From: Romboutsia timonensis
GTDB lineage: Bacteria > Bacillota > Clostridia > Peptostreptococcales > Peptostreptococcaceae
Direction: 5' to 3'
Assembly (NCBI RefSeq): GCF_900106845.1
Contig: NZ_LT629850.1
Location: forward strand, 472,686 to 536,685
Length of the DNA: 64,000 bases
The notes beneath the pieces are model-generated. The model was not told where the DNA came from. It searched no databases and saw nothing but the letters and a program-made list of their open reading frames with translations. Of the stretch, positions 26,483 to 34,615 are shown one piece after another. The position numbers were made by a program, and so were the translations under genes. The first letter of the stretch is position 1. The number at the start of each line of letters is the position of its first letter.

Positions 26483-26522
26483 TTATAAATAAATTTATTT
26501 ATAAATAAAAGAGTATATACTC
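26483..26522. repeat. Two perfect palindromes upstream of the structured RNA
   Basis: TTATAAATAAATTTATTTAT plus AA is a perfect 22-bp palindrome at 26483-26504. GAGTATATACTC is a perfect 12-bp palindrome at 26511-26522 and contains TATACT, a possible -10 box placed so that transcription would start at the first base of the RNA stem. No good -35 is visible. They may be operators or chance AT symmetry. Confidence 0.4.
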
Positions 26523-26527
26523 ATTAT

Positions 26528-26730
26528 CTATCTTTTTGTAGTATCGCAAATAGGCAACTAAACTGTAAAATACAGCTAGAAAGAAAGTTGAGAACCAAAC
26601 TACACTAATTATATATGTATATATATCTTACTAAAACTACTACCTGTAGTAAAAAATGAAAAATAAGCTATTTAATGAGTAGCTACAAAAAGATAGTGAA
26701 AAAGCTAGGATTGTTTCCTAGCTTTTTATT
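26528..26730 (+). ncRNA. Candidate structured RNA (riboswitch-like leader or small RNA) with terminator
   Basis: CTATCTTTTTGTAG (26528-26541) is perfectly complementary to CTACAAAAAGATAG (26683-26696), closing a roughly 140-nt interior. Inside are a nested hairpin (CAACT 26555-26559 with AGTTG 26586-26590, enclosing CTGTA/TACAG) and a small hairpin near 26638-26651. A strong intrinsic terminator follows at once. The sequence matches no riboswitch, 6S, SRP or tmRNA motif that I recognise. It lies in a 797-bp gene-free region; the remaining 320 bp to the autolysin contain no further structure I can support. Confidence 0.55.
26699..26730 (+). terminator. Intrinsic terminator at the end of the candidate RNA
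   Basis: AAAAAGCTAGGA (26699-26710), loop, then TCCTAGCTTTTT (26716-26727). It stands about 330 bp before the next gene. Confidence 0.85.
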
Positions 26731-27059
26731 GTAACAACAACTATCTCAAAATAGAAATTAACATCGTTTTAATATAAATAGTTTTTCATCAGTATTTAAA
26801 TATGACGTATTGAATTTTTTATACCATATCTTTCAATTTTTGAACCTAAAACAACTCTACATAGATTCATTCCTAGATTTACAATTTTTTGTATAACTAT
26901 TTATTTTAATTATTGGATATAAATTAATTTAGCAACTAAAGAAATTAGAATAAATGACGTATATTATTAAATAAAACTTTGAGATAAGTAACTTTACTAA
27001 TTAAAAGGTATATCATATAATAAAAAATATATGTAATAATTTGGAAAGGAGATATGGGT

Positions 27060-29060
27060 ATGAAAGGTAAAATAGCATTAGCAACATTGGCAATGATACC
27101 TATGACAGCTAATAATGCATATGCATCGAATATAGGTACAGTGACAGCATCTTCTTTAAATGTAAGAAGTGGACCTAGTACAAGTTATACAGTAGTAACA
27201 ACTGTAAAGAAAAATGATAAAGTTAATATATTACAATCATCTAATGGATGGTATAAAATAGAGACTTCATCAGGTAAGCAAGGATGGGTGTCATCTTCAT
27301 ATATATCAGCATCAAATAGCAATACAAATAATAGTACTAATAATAATACACAATCAAATATAGCTATAGTAAACACGGATGGACTAAACTTTAGAAATGG
27401 TGCAGGGACAAGTTATAGTATAATAAAGGTTTTAAATAAAGGCGAAAAAGTAGAGGTAATATCAGAAAGTAACGGATGGTCAAAAGTAAAGCATGATTCA
27501 AGATTAGGTTATGTTGCAAGTCAATATATAGATAAAGCTACTACAAATTATACAATAAAGGAAGTAAATACAGATGGATTAAATGTAAGAACGGGTCCAT
27601 CAACAAGTTATGCAACCATAGGAAAGTTAAACAAAGGGACTAGAGTAGAAGTAATATCAGAAAGTGCTGGATGGTCAAAAATTAACTATAATAATAAAAC
27701 TGCATATGTATCGAGTGGATATCTAAAGGCAGTATCAACAAGCACACCAGATACAAAACCAGAAGATACAACACAACAATACAAGGAAATAAAAGTAGTA
27801 AATACAGATGGATTAAATGTAAGAAAAGGACCATCAACAAGTTATGAATCAATAGGAAAAATAGATAAAGGAACGAGTGTAGAAGTAATATCAGAAAGTG
27901 ATGGATGGTCAAAAATAAATTATAAAAACACAACAGCGTATGTGGCAACAAGGTATCTAGATAAAAAGAGTACAAATACAGAAGATACAACACAACAATA
28001 CAAGGAAATAAAAGTAGTAAATACAGATGGATTAAATGTAAGAAAAGGACCATCAACAAGTTATGAGTCAATAGGAAAGATAGATAAAGGAACGAGCGTA
28101 GAAGTAATATCAGAAAGTGATGGATGGTCAAAAATAAATTACAAAAATACAACTGCATATGTTGCAACAAGGTATTTAGACAAAATAAGTAGTAATGAGC
28201 AAGTACCACCTGTAGTAGGTGGAGAGAGTACGGAAAATGTAAGTGGAGCAACTATATACTACAAAGCGCTAAATTATACACTTCAAAACCATGTAGATGC
28301 TCAGTATAAAAAAGCATTAGAGGGTGGTAATGTTATATCATCAAGTATATCAAGAATGAGTGAAGAATTGACTACTTCTATGCCACAGAGTAGAGCCTTT
28401 GTAACTCCTAGTAAAGCTGATTTAGAATACTACCTAAATCCAAAAAACTTTACAAATAGTGATAAAGGTATGATGCAATTTTTAAGACTTGATACATATA
28501 AAGGTGGAATAACGGAGAGTGAATTAAACTCGTATTTAAATTCATTACCAAAAGTAAATGGTAAAAATACAGTATTTTATAATCAAGGTAAAGCATTTAT
28601 AAATGCAGCTCAAAAATATGATATAGATTTAGTATACTTAGTTTCTCATGCTATGTGGGAAACAGGATATGGAAAATCAGTACTTGCTCAAGGACAAACC
28701 ATAACGAGCTATAAGGGTAAACCTCTAGATAAACCAGTTACTGTATATAATTTCTTTGGAATCGGTGCAATAGATAAGAGTGCAAATGTTTCAGGTGCAG
28801 AAGCATCATATTCTAATGGATGGACTAGTATTGAAAAAACTATAGAGGGGTCAGCTAAATGGATAAGTGCTAACTATATAAAAAGTTCAAAGTACAACCA
28901 AAATACTATATATAAAATGAAGTTTAACTATGATTACATTTGGCATCAATATGCAACAGATGTAAACTGGTCAAATGGAATATCAGGGATAATGAACAAC
29001 ATAATAAGTATGTATGATACTGCAAGTAATTTAGAATTCGAAGTACCTGATTATAAGTAA
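27060..29060 (+). CDS. Secreted autolysin: five bacterial SH3 domains plus glucosaminidase
   Basis: The protein is about 666 residues. A signal peptide (MKGKIALATLAMIPMTANNAYA) is followed by five SH3b domains, each with the xxLNVRxGPSTSY and GWxKI signature. The fourth and fifth are almost identical and arise from a 219-bp tandem duplication. The C-terminal domain from about residue 475 is an endo-beta-N-acetylglucosaminidase of the LytD/FlgJ-like family, with the catalytic Glu in LVSHAMWETGYGKS and YNFFGIGAID. It would cut peptidoglycan glycan strands, the SH3 domains binding the wall. The ATG at 27060 lies 8 bases after AAAGGAG; an ATG two codons earlier is too close to it. Confidence 0.92.
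   Translation: MKGKIALATLAMIPMTANNAYASNIGTVTASSLNVRSGPSTSYTVVTTVKKNDKVNILQSSNGWYKIETSSGKQGWVSSSYISASNSNTNNSTNNNTQSNIAIVNTDGLNFRNGAGTSYSIIKVLNKGEKVEVISESNGWSKVKHDSRLGYVASQYIDKATTNYTIKEVNTDGLNVRTGPSTSYATIGKLNKGTRVEVISESAGWSKINYNNKTAYVSSGYLKAVSTSTPDTKPEDTTQQYKEIKVVNTDGLNVRKGPSTSYESIGKIDKGTSVEVISESDGWSKINYKNTTAYVATRYLDKKSTNTEDTTQQYKEIKVVNTDGLNVRKGPSTSYESIGKIDKGTSVEVISESDGWSKINYKNTTAYVATRYLDKISSNEQVPPVVGGESTENVSGATIYYKALNYTLQNHVDAQYKKALEGGNVISSSISRMSEELTTSMPQSRAFVTPSKADLEYYLNPKNFTNSDKGMMQFLRLDTYKGGITESELNSYLNSLPKVNGKNTVFYNQGKAFINAAQKYDIDLVYLVSHAMWETGYGKSVLAQGQTITSYKGKPLDKPVTVYNFFGIGAIDKSANVSGAEASYSNGWTSIEKTIEGSAKWISANYIKSSKYNQNTIYKMKFNYDYIWHQYATDVNWSNGISGIMNNIISMYDTASNLEFEVPDYK
27762..28185 (+). 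repeat. 219-bp tandem duplication encoding SH3 domains 4 and 5
   Basis: GAAGATACAACACAACAATA begins at 27762 and again at 27981, a period of 219 bp (73 codons). The copies differ by only a few, mostly synonymous, bases. Such in-frame repeats can expand or contract. Confidence 0.9.
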
Positions 29061-29129
29061 TTGTTATTTATTTTAAATAATTTACATTGCATATATTATA
29101 ATAATTTTAAATAAATTTACACAAAAGGA

Positions 29130-29172
29130 GCTAGTTAATAAAGATTAATAACTTTATTAACTAGCTTTTTAT
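29130..29172. terminator. Terminator after the autolysin
   Basis: GCTAGTTAATAAAG (29130-29143) pairs perfectly with CTTTATTAACTAGC (29152-29165), followed by five T. It may also serve the converging minus-strand gene. Confidence 0.85.
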
Positions 29173-29184
29173 ATATTAAAAATA

Positions 29185-29859
29185 TTAGTTTATAAAGTAT
29201 TTTCTATACTTTAATATATTTTCTATATTATGTTCTTTTATAATATTTTTTAAGTTTCCGAAATTATAAGTGGCAAGTGCATATTCTCTAATTCGTTCAA
29301 ATAGGTATCTATCTTCGTCATTATTGAATATAACAATGTTTTTTGCTATATCCCAAGCCTTAGATTCTCTATATATTAGATTTTTTTTTAATAATACTAC
29401 ACATTCCTCTAAGTCAGAAGGAAGATTTTTTTTATAAAAGTCAGCTTTTTCAATATCTATATCATACTCAATTAGCTTTTCAACAATGTTAGTTAATATA
29501 TTTGCATACTCTTCTTTTGATGCATAAACATCTGGATCTAGAATATGACCTACTTCATGAGATAAAACGAATTTAGCAATTGATGCTATATTTGCTTTAG
29601 AAATGGGTATAGGATACCTATAACAACTCATAAAGTGAAAAAAGTTACAACAGAATGATAAAAATCCACTTCTAGAAGATAAAACAAGTCTAAATTTAGG
29701 TAGGGCACATATAGGTACATGGCTATTTCTTGCGTAAAATAGAAAAACTTTTTTATTTATATTAAGTCCGGATAAAGATTTTTTTAGTAATTTTTTTTCA
29801 CCTAGGTCATGATAACAATATATTATTTTATTAAAATCTACTTCTGGGACACAGGACAT
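29185..29859 (-). CDS. Orphan protein with HExxH motif, putative zinc-dependent peptidase
   Basis: I do not recognise a named family. The 224-residue protein has no signal peptide or membrane segment. Around residue 107 it carries SHEVGHILDPD, a zinc-binding HExxH motif preceded by a helix (IASIAKFVL), as in gluzincins and ImmA/IrrE-like peptidases. A later ESKAWDIAKN offers a possible third ligand. The N-terminal 90 residues (YARNSHVPICALPKFRLV) look like a beta-rich part. GAGGCGGTG precedes ATG. Peptidase activity is inference from the motif only. Confidence 0.6.
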   Translation of the reverse strand: MSCVPEVDFNKIIYCYHDLGEKKLLKKSLSGLNINKKVFLFYARNSHVPICALPKFRLVLSSRSGFLSFCCNFFHFMSCYRYPIPISKANIASIAKFVLSHEVGHILDPDVYASKEEYANILTNIVEKLIEYDIDIEKADFYKKNLPSDLEECVVLLKKNLIYRESKAWDIAKNIVIFNNDEDRYLFERIREYALATYNFGNLKNIIKEHNIENILKYRKYFIN

Positions 29860-30060
29860 ATTAACACCGCCTCACATTTTTGTCTTTATAATATAATATT
29901 AAAATATTTAGAATTTGTAGCTAATCCAATTAAAAAATTAAGTTATTTATAGTACATGTGATATATATTAATTAAAATATATTAGGAAATTAAATTGTGA
30001 TTATTGAGTTATAATTATCCATACAATACATATTTTATAATTTCTTAATAAATAAAAAAT

Positions 30061-30090
30061 TTAATAACAGTAATTAACCTGTGATATAAT
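30061..30090 (+). promoter_or_regulatory. Predicted promoter of polC
   Basis: TTAATA (30061-30066) and TATAAT (30085-30090) are 18 bp apart, with a TG shortly before the -10. This is consensus-based only. Confidence 0.45.
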
Positions 30091-30124
30091 ATTTACTTTA
30101 AGAATAGTAAAAGGAAGTGATACT

Positions 30125-33100
30125 TTGGAGAGTGTAAAAGATTATTTAGATAGACTAGAAATAAATAATAATATATTAAATAAACAATTAAAGGATGTAT
30201 ATGTATCTAAAGTAGTTTATTTTAGAGAAGATAAAATAGTATACTTTCATTTAACTTCAAAATCTATAATATCATATGACATTTTAGATACCTTAAAAGA
30301 AGAGTTAAAATTAAAGCTTTCGTATTTTAAAGATATAAAAATTAAGATTTCGTATATTGGACTTGATAGAAAAGAAAATAAAGACATAATAAAAATGTAT
30401 TGGATGAATATTGTTTATATATTTAAGGCACTATGTCCATCTATTGCAGGATGGTATAAACAAATAGAGTATTTATGTATAGAAGATAATTTAAAGATAA
30501 AGCTTCCAAAAGGACTTTTTTATGATAGATTAATGAAGCTAAATATAGCTTATGTACTTAAGTCTAGGTTAAATGAAGAACTTGGAATAGACCTTAATAT
30601 AACTATGGAAAAAGCAATAGATGAAGAAATTGATGTTAAACGTATAATTAGAAAAAGTGAAAGAGTGGTAGAAGAAAAAATTAGGGAATTAGAAATCAAT
30701 GCTAAGGAAGAAAAATCAGATGATGAAGAAGCTGCTTATGTTATAAAACCAGAATATGATGAAAAATTAATATATGGTGAAAATGTAAATGCCATGGTTG
30801 AAAAAATATGTGATTTAAATAATAGCTCTGGAACTGTAAGTATAGTAGGTGAAATATTTGATATAGACACTAAAGAGCTTAGAAATGGTAAGATACTTTT
30901 AATAGTAGCTATAACTGACTTTACAAGTTCTATAAGTTGCAAATTATTTTTAAATGATACTAATAAAGATAGCGTACTGGGTAAGATATCTAAAGGAGCT
31001 TATGTGAAAATAAAGGGAGATACAATGTATGATATCTACCAAAGAGAGCTTACAATGACTATAAGTGGTATAAGAATAGAAGAAAAGCCAGAGAGGATAG
31101 ATAAAAGTGAAGTAAAAAGAGTAGAACTTCATGCACATACTCAAATGTCATCTATGGATGCCGTAACTTCAACAAAAAAGTTAATACAACAAGCTGCTAA
31201 ATGGGGACATAAGGCAATTGCAATAACTGATCATGGTGTGGTTCAAGCATTTCCAGAGGCAATGGGTGCTGCTAAAGGTAAAGATATAAAAATACTTTAT
31301 GGTGTAGAGGGATATTTAGTTGAAGATTCAGAAGATATAATACAAGATGCTAATGACAAAGAACTTTCACAAACATTTGTAGTATTTGATATAGAGACAA
31401 CTGGTTTTTCAAATACAAATGATAAAATAACTGAAATAGGTGCTGTAAAAATTGAAAATTTTAAAGTTGTAGATAAGTTTAGTGAGTTAATAAATCCACA
31501 AAAGGATATATCATACAAAATACAAGAGTTAACTGGTATAACTAATGATATGGTTAAAGATAAACCTACTATAGATGAGGTTTTACCTAAGTTTATAGAA
31601 TTTATTGGAGATAGTGTACTAGTTGCTCATAATGCAGAATTTGATATGAGTTTTATATCTGAAAAGTGTAGACAACAAAACATAGAGTTTAAAAATAGAA
31701 GTATAGATACACTAACATTGGCTAGAGTGTTACTTCCAGAATTAAAAAGGCATAGATTAAATGTAGTAGCAAAAGCATTAGGTGTACCTCTTTTAAACCA
31801 CCACAGGGCTGTTGATGATGCGCAAGCTACAGCACTTATATTTATAAAGTTCTTAGAAATGTTAGATAATAAGGGAGCTAAAACACTACAACAAGTAAAT
31901 GAAGTTTTAGGTAAGGTTGATTACACAAAACTTGGAACCAGCCATATAACTTTAATAGCTAAAAATTATACTGGTCTTAAAAATTTATATAAAATAGTAT
32001 CAGATGCTCATGTTAATCATTTTTATAGGGCACCTAGAATATTAAAAAGTGTTCTAGAAAAATATAAAGAAGGTATTATAATTGGTTCAGCATGTGAAGC
32101 AGGACAAGTATTTAAGGCTGTTAAGAAAAATGTAAGTGATGAAGAAATGTCTAAAATAATAGATTTATATGATTATATAGAAGTAATGCCAATTGATAAC
32201 AATAGATTTATGATTGATAAAGGCGAAGTTCAAGATGAAGAAGAATTAAGGGACTTAAATAGAAAACTTATTGAAACTGCAATTAAGTTTGGAAAAATAC
32301 CTGTAGCAACAGGAGATGTTCATTTTTTAGAAAAACATGAAGCCGTGTTAAGAAAAATTCTAAAATACTCTCAAGGATTTAAAGTTGATGAAGAAGAAAC
32401 TTATCTTCATTTTAGAACAACAGATGAAATGCTAGAAGAGTTTAAATACTTAGGTGAAGAACTTGCATATGAAGTTGTTGTAACAAATAGTAATAAAATA
32501 GCTGATATGGTTGAAGTTATAAAACCAATACCAGATGATACTTATCCTCCAGTAATAGAAGGTTCAGATGTTGAGCTAAGAGAAATGTGCTATGAAAAAG
32601 CAAAGCGTATATATGGAAATCCTGTTCCTGAAGTTGTACAAGCTAGACTTGATAGAGAGTTAAACTCTATCATAGGTAATGGATATGCCGTTATGTATAT
32701 AATAGCTCAGAAACTGGTTACAAAATCATTAAGTGATGGATACTTAGTTGGATCAAGAGGTTCAGTTGGTTCATCATTTGCAGCTACAATGAGTGATATA
32801 ACAGAAGTTAATCCATTACCGGCACATTATATATGTGATGATCCAGAATGTAAGTACTCATATTTCTTTGAAATAGGAGAATATGGTTCGGGAGTAGACT
32901 TACCGAATAAAGATTGTCCTAAATGTGGAAAACCACTTAGAAAAGAAGGACATGATATACCATTTGAGACTTTCCTTGGTTTTGAAGGTGATAAAGAACC
33001 AGATATAGACCTTAATTTCTCTGGAGATTATCAACCAGTAATACACAAATATACAGAAGAATTATTCGGCGAGGGTTATGTTTATAGAGCGGGTACAATA

Positions 33101-34423
33101 GGTACAGTAGCAGAAAAAACAGCTTTTGGATATGCTAAAAAATACGTAGAAGAAAATAACATACACGTTCCAAATGCTGAAGTTTTAAGATTATCTAATG
33201 GATGTACTGGAGTAAAGAGAACATCAGGACAGCATCCAGGTGGAGTAATGGTTATTCCTCATTATAAAGATGTTTATGATTTTACACCAATACAATATCC
33301 TGCAAATGATACAAGTTGTGGGGTTATAACAACACACTTTGACTATCACTCTATAAGTGGACGTATATTAAAACTTGATATACTTGGACACGATGCGCCG
33401 ACCATGATAAGAATGTTAGAAGATATAACTGGAATAGTTGCAACAGAGATTCCACTAGATGACCCAGAAACAATGTCTTTATTTACATCAACAGATGCAC
33501 TAGGTGTAACACCTGAAGAAATAAATTGTCCTATAGGATCTCTTGCAATACCAGAATTTGGGACAAAGTTCGTTAGACAAATGTTGCTTGACACAAAGCC
33601 AACAACTTTTGATGCACTAGTTCGTATATCGGGACTTTCTCATGGTACTGATGTTTGGCTAAATAATGCTCAAGATTTAGTTAGAGATGATATAGTTAGT
33701 ATAGATGAAGTTATATCAACTCGTGATGATATAATGAACTACCTTATATTTAAAGGTTTAAAGCCTAAAAATGCCTTTACAATCATGGAAAATGTAAGAA
33801 AAGGGAAAGGTTTAAAACCTGAACACATAGAAGAAATGCACGAAAATAATGTTCCAGAGTGGTATATAGATTCATGTCAAAAGATAAAGTACATGTTCCC
33901 TAAAGCCCATGCAGTAGCTTATGTCATGATGTCATTTAGACTTGCTTATTGCAAAGTACATTATCCAGAAGCTTTCTATGCAACATACTTTACAACAAAG
34001 GCAGAAGATTTTGATGCAGACTTAATAGTTAAAGGTCTTCCAGCTATTAAGGCTAGAATACAAGAGATAGAGAGTTTAGGAAATGATGCAACAGCCAAAG
34101 AAAAGAATATGCTAACGGTTCTTGAAGTTGCACTTGAAATGTATGCAAGAGGTATAAAAATACTTCCAGTTGACATATATAAATCAGATGCAAGTAAATT
34201 TAAGGTTGCAGGAGAAAAGTTGTTGCTTCCTCCTATGATAGCTCTTCAAGGGGTTGGAGAAAATGCTGCCATAAATATTCAAAAAGAAAGAGAAAATGGA
34301 GAGTTTATATCTAAAGAAGAACTTAGAAAGAGAACTAAAATTTCAAAAACGGTTATAGAAACACTTACTAATCATGGCTCGCTAGATAACATGAGTGATG
34401 AGAATCAATTATCATTATTTTAA
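30125..34423 (+). CDS. polC: DNA polymerase III PolC-type alpha subunit
   Basis: This is the main replicative polymerase of Firmicutes, with built-in 3'-5' proofreading. The 1432 residues are full length. The order is an N-terminal domain, an OB-fold region (about 230-320), a PHP domain starting VELHAHTQMSSMDA (about 333), and an inserted DnaQ-type exonuclease (VVFDIETTGFSN near 417, HNAEFDMSF, HHRAVDDAQATA). A four-Cys zinc site (CDDPEC...CPKCGKPL, about 905-940), the catalytic PDIDLNFSGDYQ and the C-terminal fingers follow. The start is TTG with AAGGAAGTGAT in front. It ends in a clamp-binding-like QLSLF. Confidence 0.98.
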   Translation: MESVKDYLDRLEINNNILNKQLKDVYVSKVVYFREDKIVYFHLTSKSIISYDILDTLKEELKLKLSYFKDIKIKISYIGLDRKENKDIIKMYWMNIVYIFKALCPSIAGWYKQIEYLCIEDNLKIKLPKGLFYDRLMKLNIAYVLKSRLNEELGIDLNITMEKAIDEEIDVKRIIRKSERVVEEKIRELEINAKEEKSDDEEAAYVIKPEYDEKLIYGENVNAMVEKICDLNNSSGTVSIVGEIFDIDTKELRNGKILLIVAITDFTSSISCKLFLNDTNKDSVLGKISKGAYVKIKGDTMYDIYQRELTMTISGIRIEEKPERIDKSEVKRVELHAHTQMSSMDAVTSTKKLIQQAAKWGHKAIAITDHGVVQAFPEAMGAAKGKDIKILYGVEGYLVEDSEDIIQDANDKELSQTFVVFDIETTGFSNTNDKITEIGAVKIENFKVVDKFSELINPQKDISYKIQELTGITNDMVKDKPTIDEVLPKFIEFIGDSVLVAHNAEFDMSFISEKCRQQNIEFKNRSIDTLTLARVLLPELKRHRLNVVAKALGVPLLNHHRAVDDAQATALIFIKFLEMLDNKGAKTLQQVNEVLGKVDYTKLGTSHITLIAKNYTGLKNLYKIVSDAHVNHFYRAPRILKSVLEKYKEGIIIGSACEAGQVFKAVKKNVSDEEMSKIIDLYDYIEVMPIDNNRFMIDKGEVQDEEELRDLNRKLIETAIKFGKIPVATGDVHFLEKHEAVLRKILKYSQGFKVDEEETYLHFRTTDEMLEEFKYLGEELAYEVVVTNSNKIADMVEVIKPIPDDTYPPVIEGSDVELREMCYEKAKRIYGNPVPEVVQARLDRELNSIIGNGYAVMYIIAQKLVTKSLSDGYLVGSRGSVGSSFAATMSDITEVNPLPAHYICDDPECKYSYFFEIGEYGSGVDLPNKDCPKCGKPLRKEGHDIPFETFLGFEGDKEPDIDLNFSGDYQPVIHKYTEELFGEGYVYRAGTIGTVAEKTAFGYAKKYVEENNIHVPNAEVLRLSNGCTGVKRTSGQHPGGVMVIPHYKDVYDFTPIQYPANDTSCGVITTHFDYHSISGRILKLDILGHDAPTMIRMLEDITGIVATEIPLDDPETMSLFTSTDALGVTPEEINCPIGSLAIPEFGTKFVRQMLLDTKPTTFDALVRISGLSHGTDVWLNNAQDLVRDDIVSIDEVISTRDDIMNYLIFKGLKPKNAFTIMENVRKGKGLKPEHIEEMHENNVPEWYIDSCQKIKYMFPKAHAVAYVMMSFRLAYCKVHYPEAFYATYFTTKAEDFDADLIVKGLPAIKARIQEIESLGNDATAKEKNMLTVLEVALEMYARGIKILPVDIYKSDASKFKVAGEKLLLPPMIALQGVGENAAINIQKERENGEFISKEELRKRTKISKTVIETLTNHGSLDNMSDENQLSLF

Positions 34424-34454
34424 TAAAAGATTAAAAAAAAATATAGTAAGATAT

Positions 34455-34490
34455 AAAAAACACCTAGTTTAGATACTGGGTGTTTTTTTA
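34455..34490 (+). terminator. Intrinsic terminator after polC
   Basis: AAAAAACACCTAGT (34455-34468) pairs with ACTGGGTGTTTTTT (34475-34488), then further T. Confidence 0.85.
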
Positions 34491-34615
34491 TTAAATATAT
34501 ATTAATTTACTATTAAGAATTTTTTTTAGAGCACTGTAAATACTATTTACAAAGTTTAATAAAGGCAATAATCTAAATAATCAATATATTAAAGACACCT
34601 TATGTAGGAGGGAAT

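Noticed and set aside
26528..26730. Identification of the structured RNA as a c-di-GMP or c-di-AMP riboswitch
   Set aside because: The conserved cores of those classes are not present, despite the suggestive position before a wall hydrolase.
26750..27053. A repeated TGACGTAT element (near 26803 and 26954) as an operator for the autolysin
   Set aside because: The match is only 7-8 bases in AT-rich DNA and has no symmetry; it is not enough to claim a site.
27682..28251. A 189-codon minus-strand frame rich in Leu, His and Phe within the autolysin
   Set aside because: It is the antisense of the SH3 repeats; its own repeats mirror the coding strand and it has no start signals.
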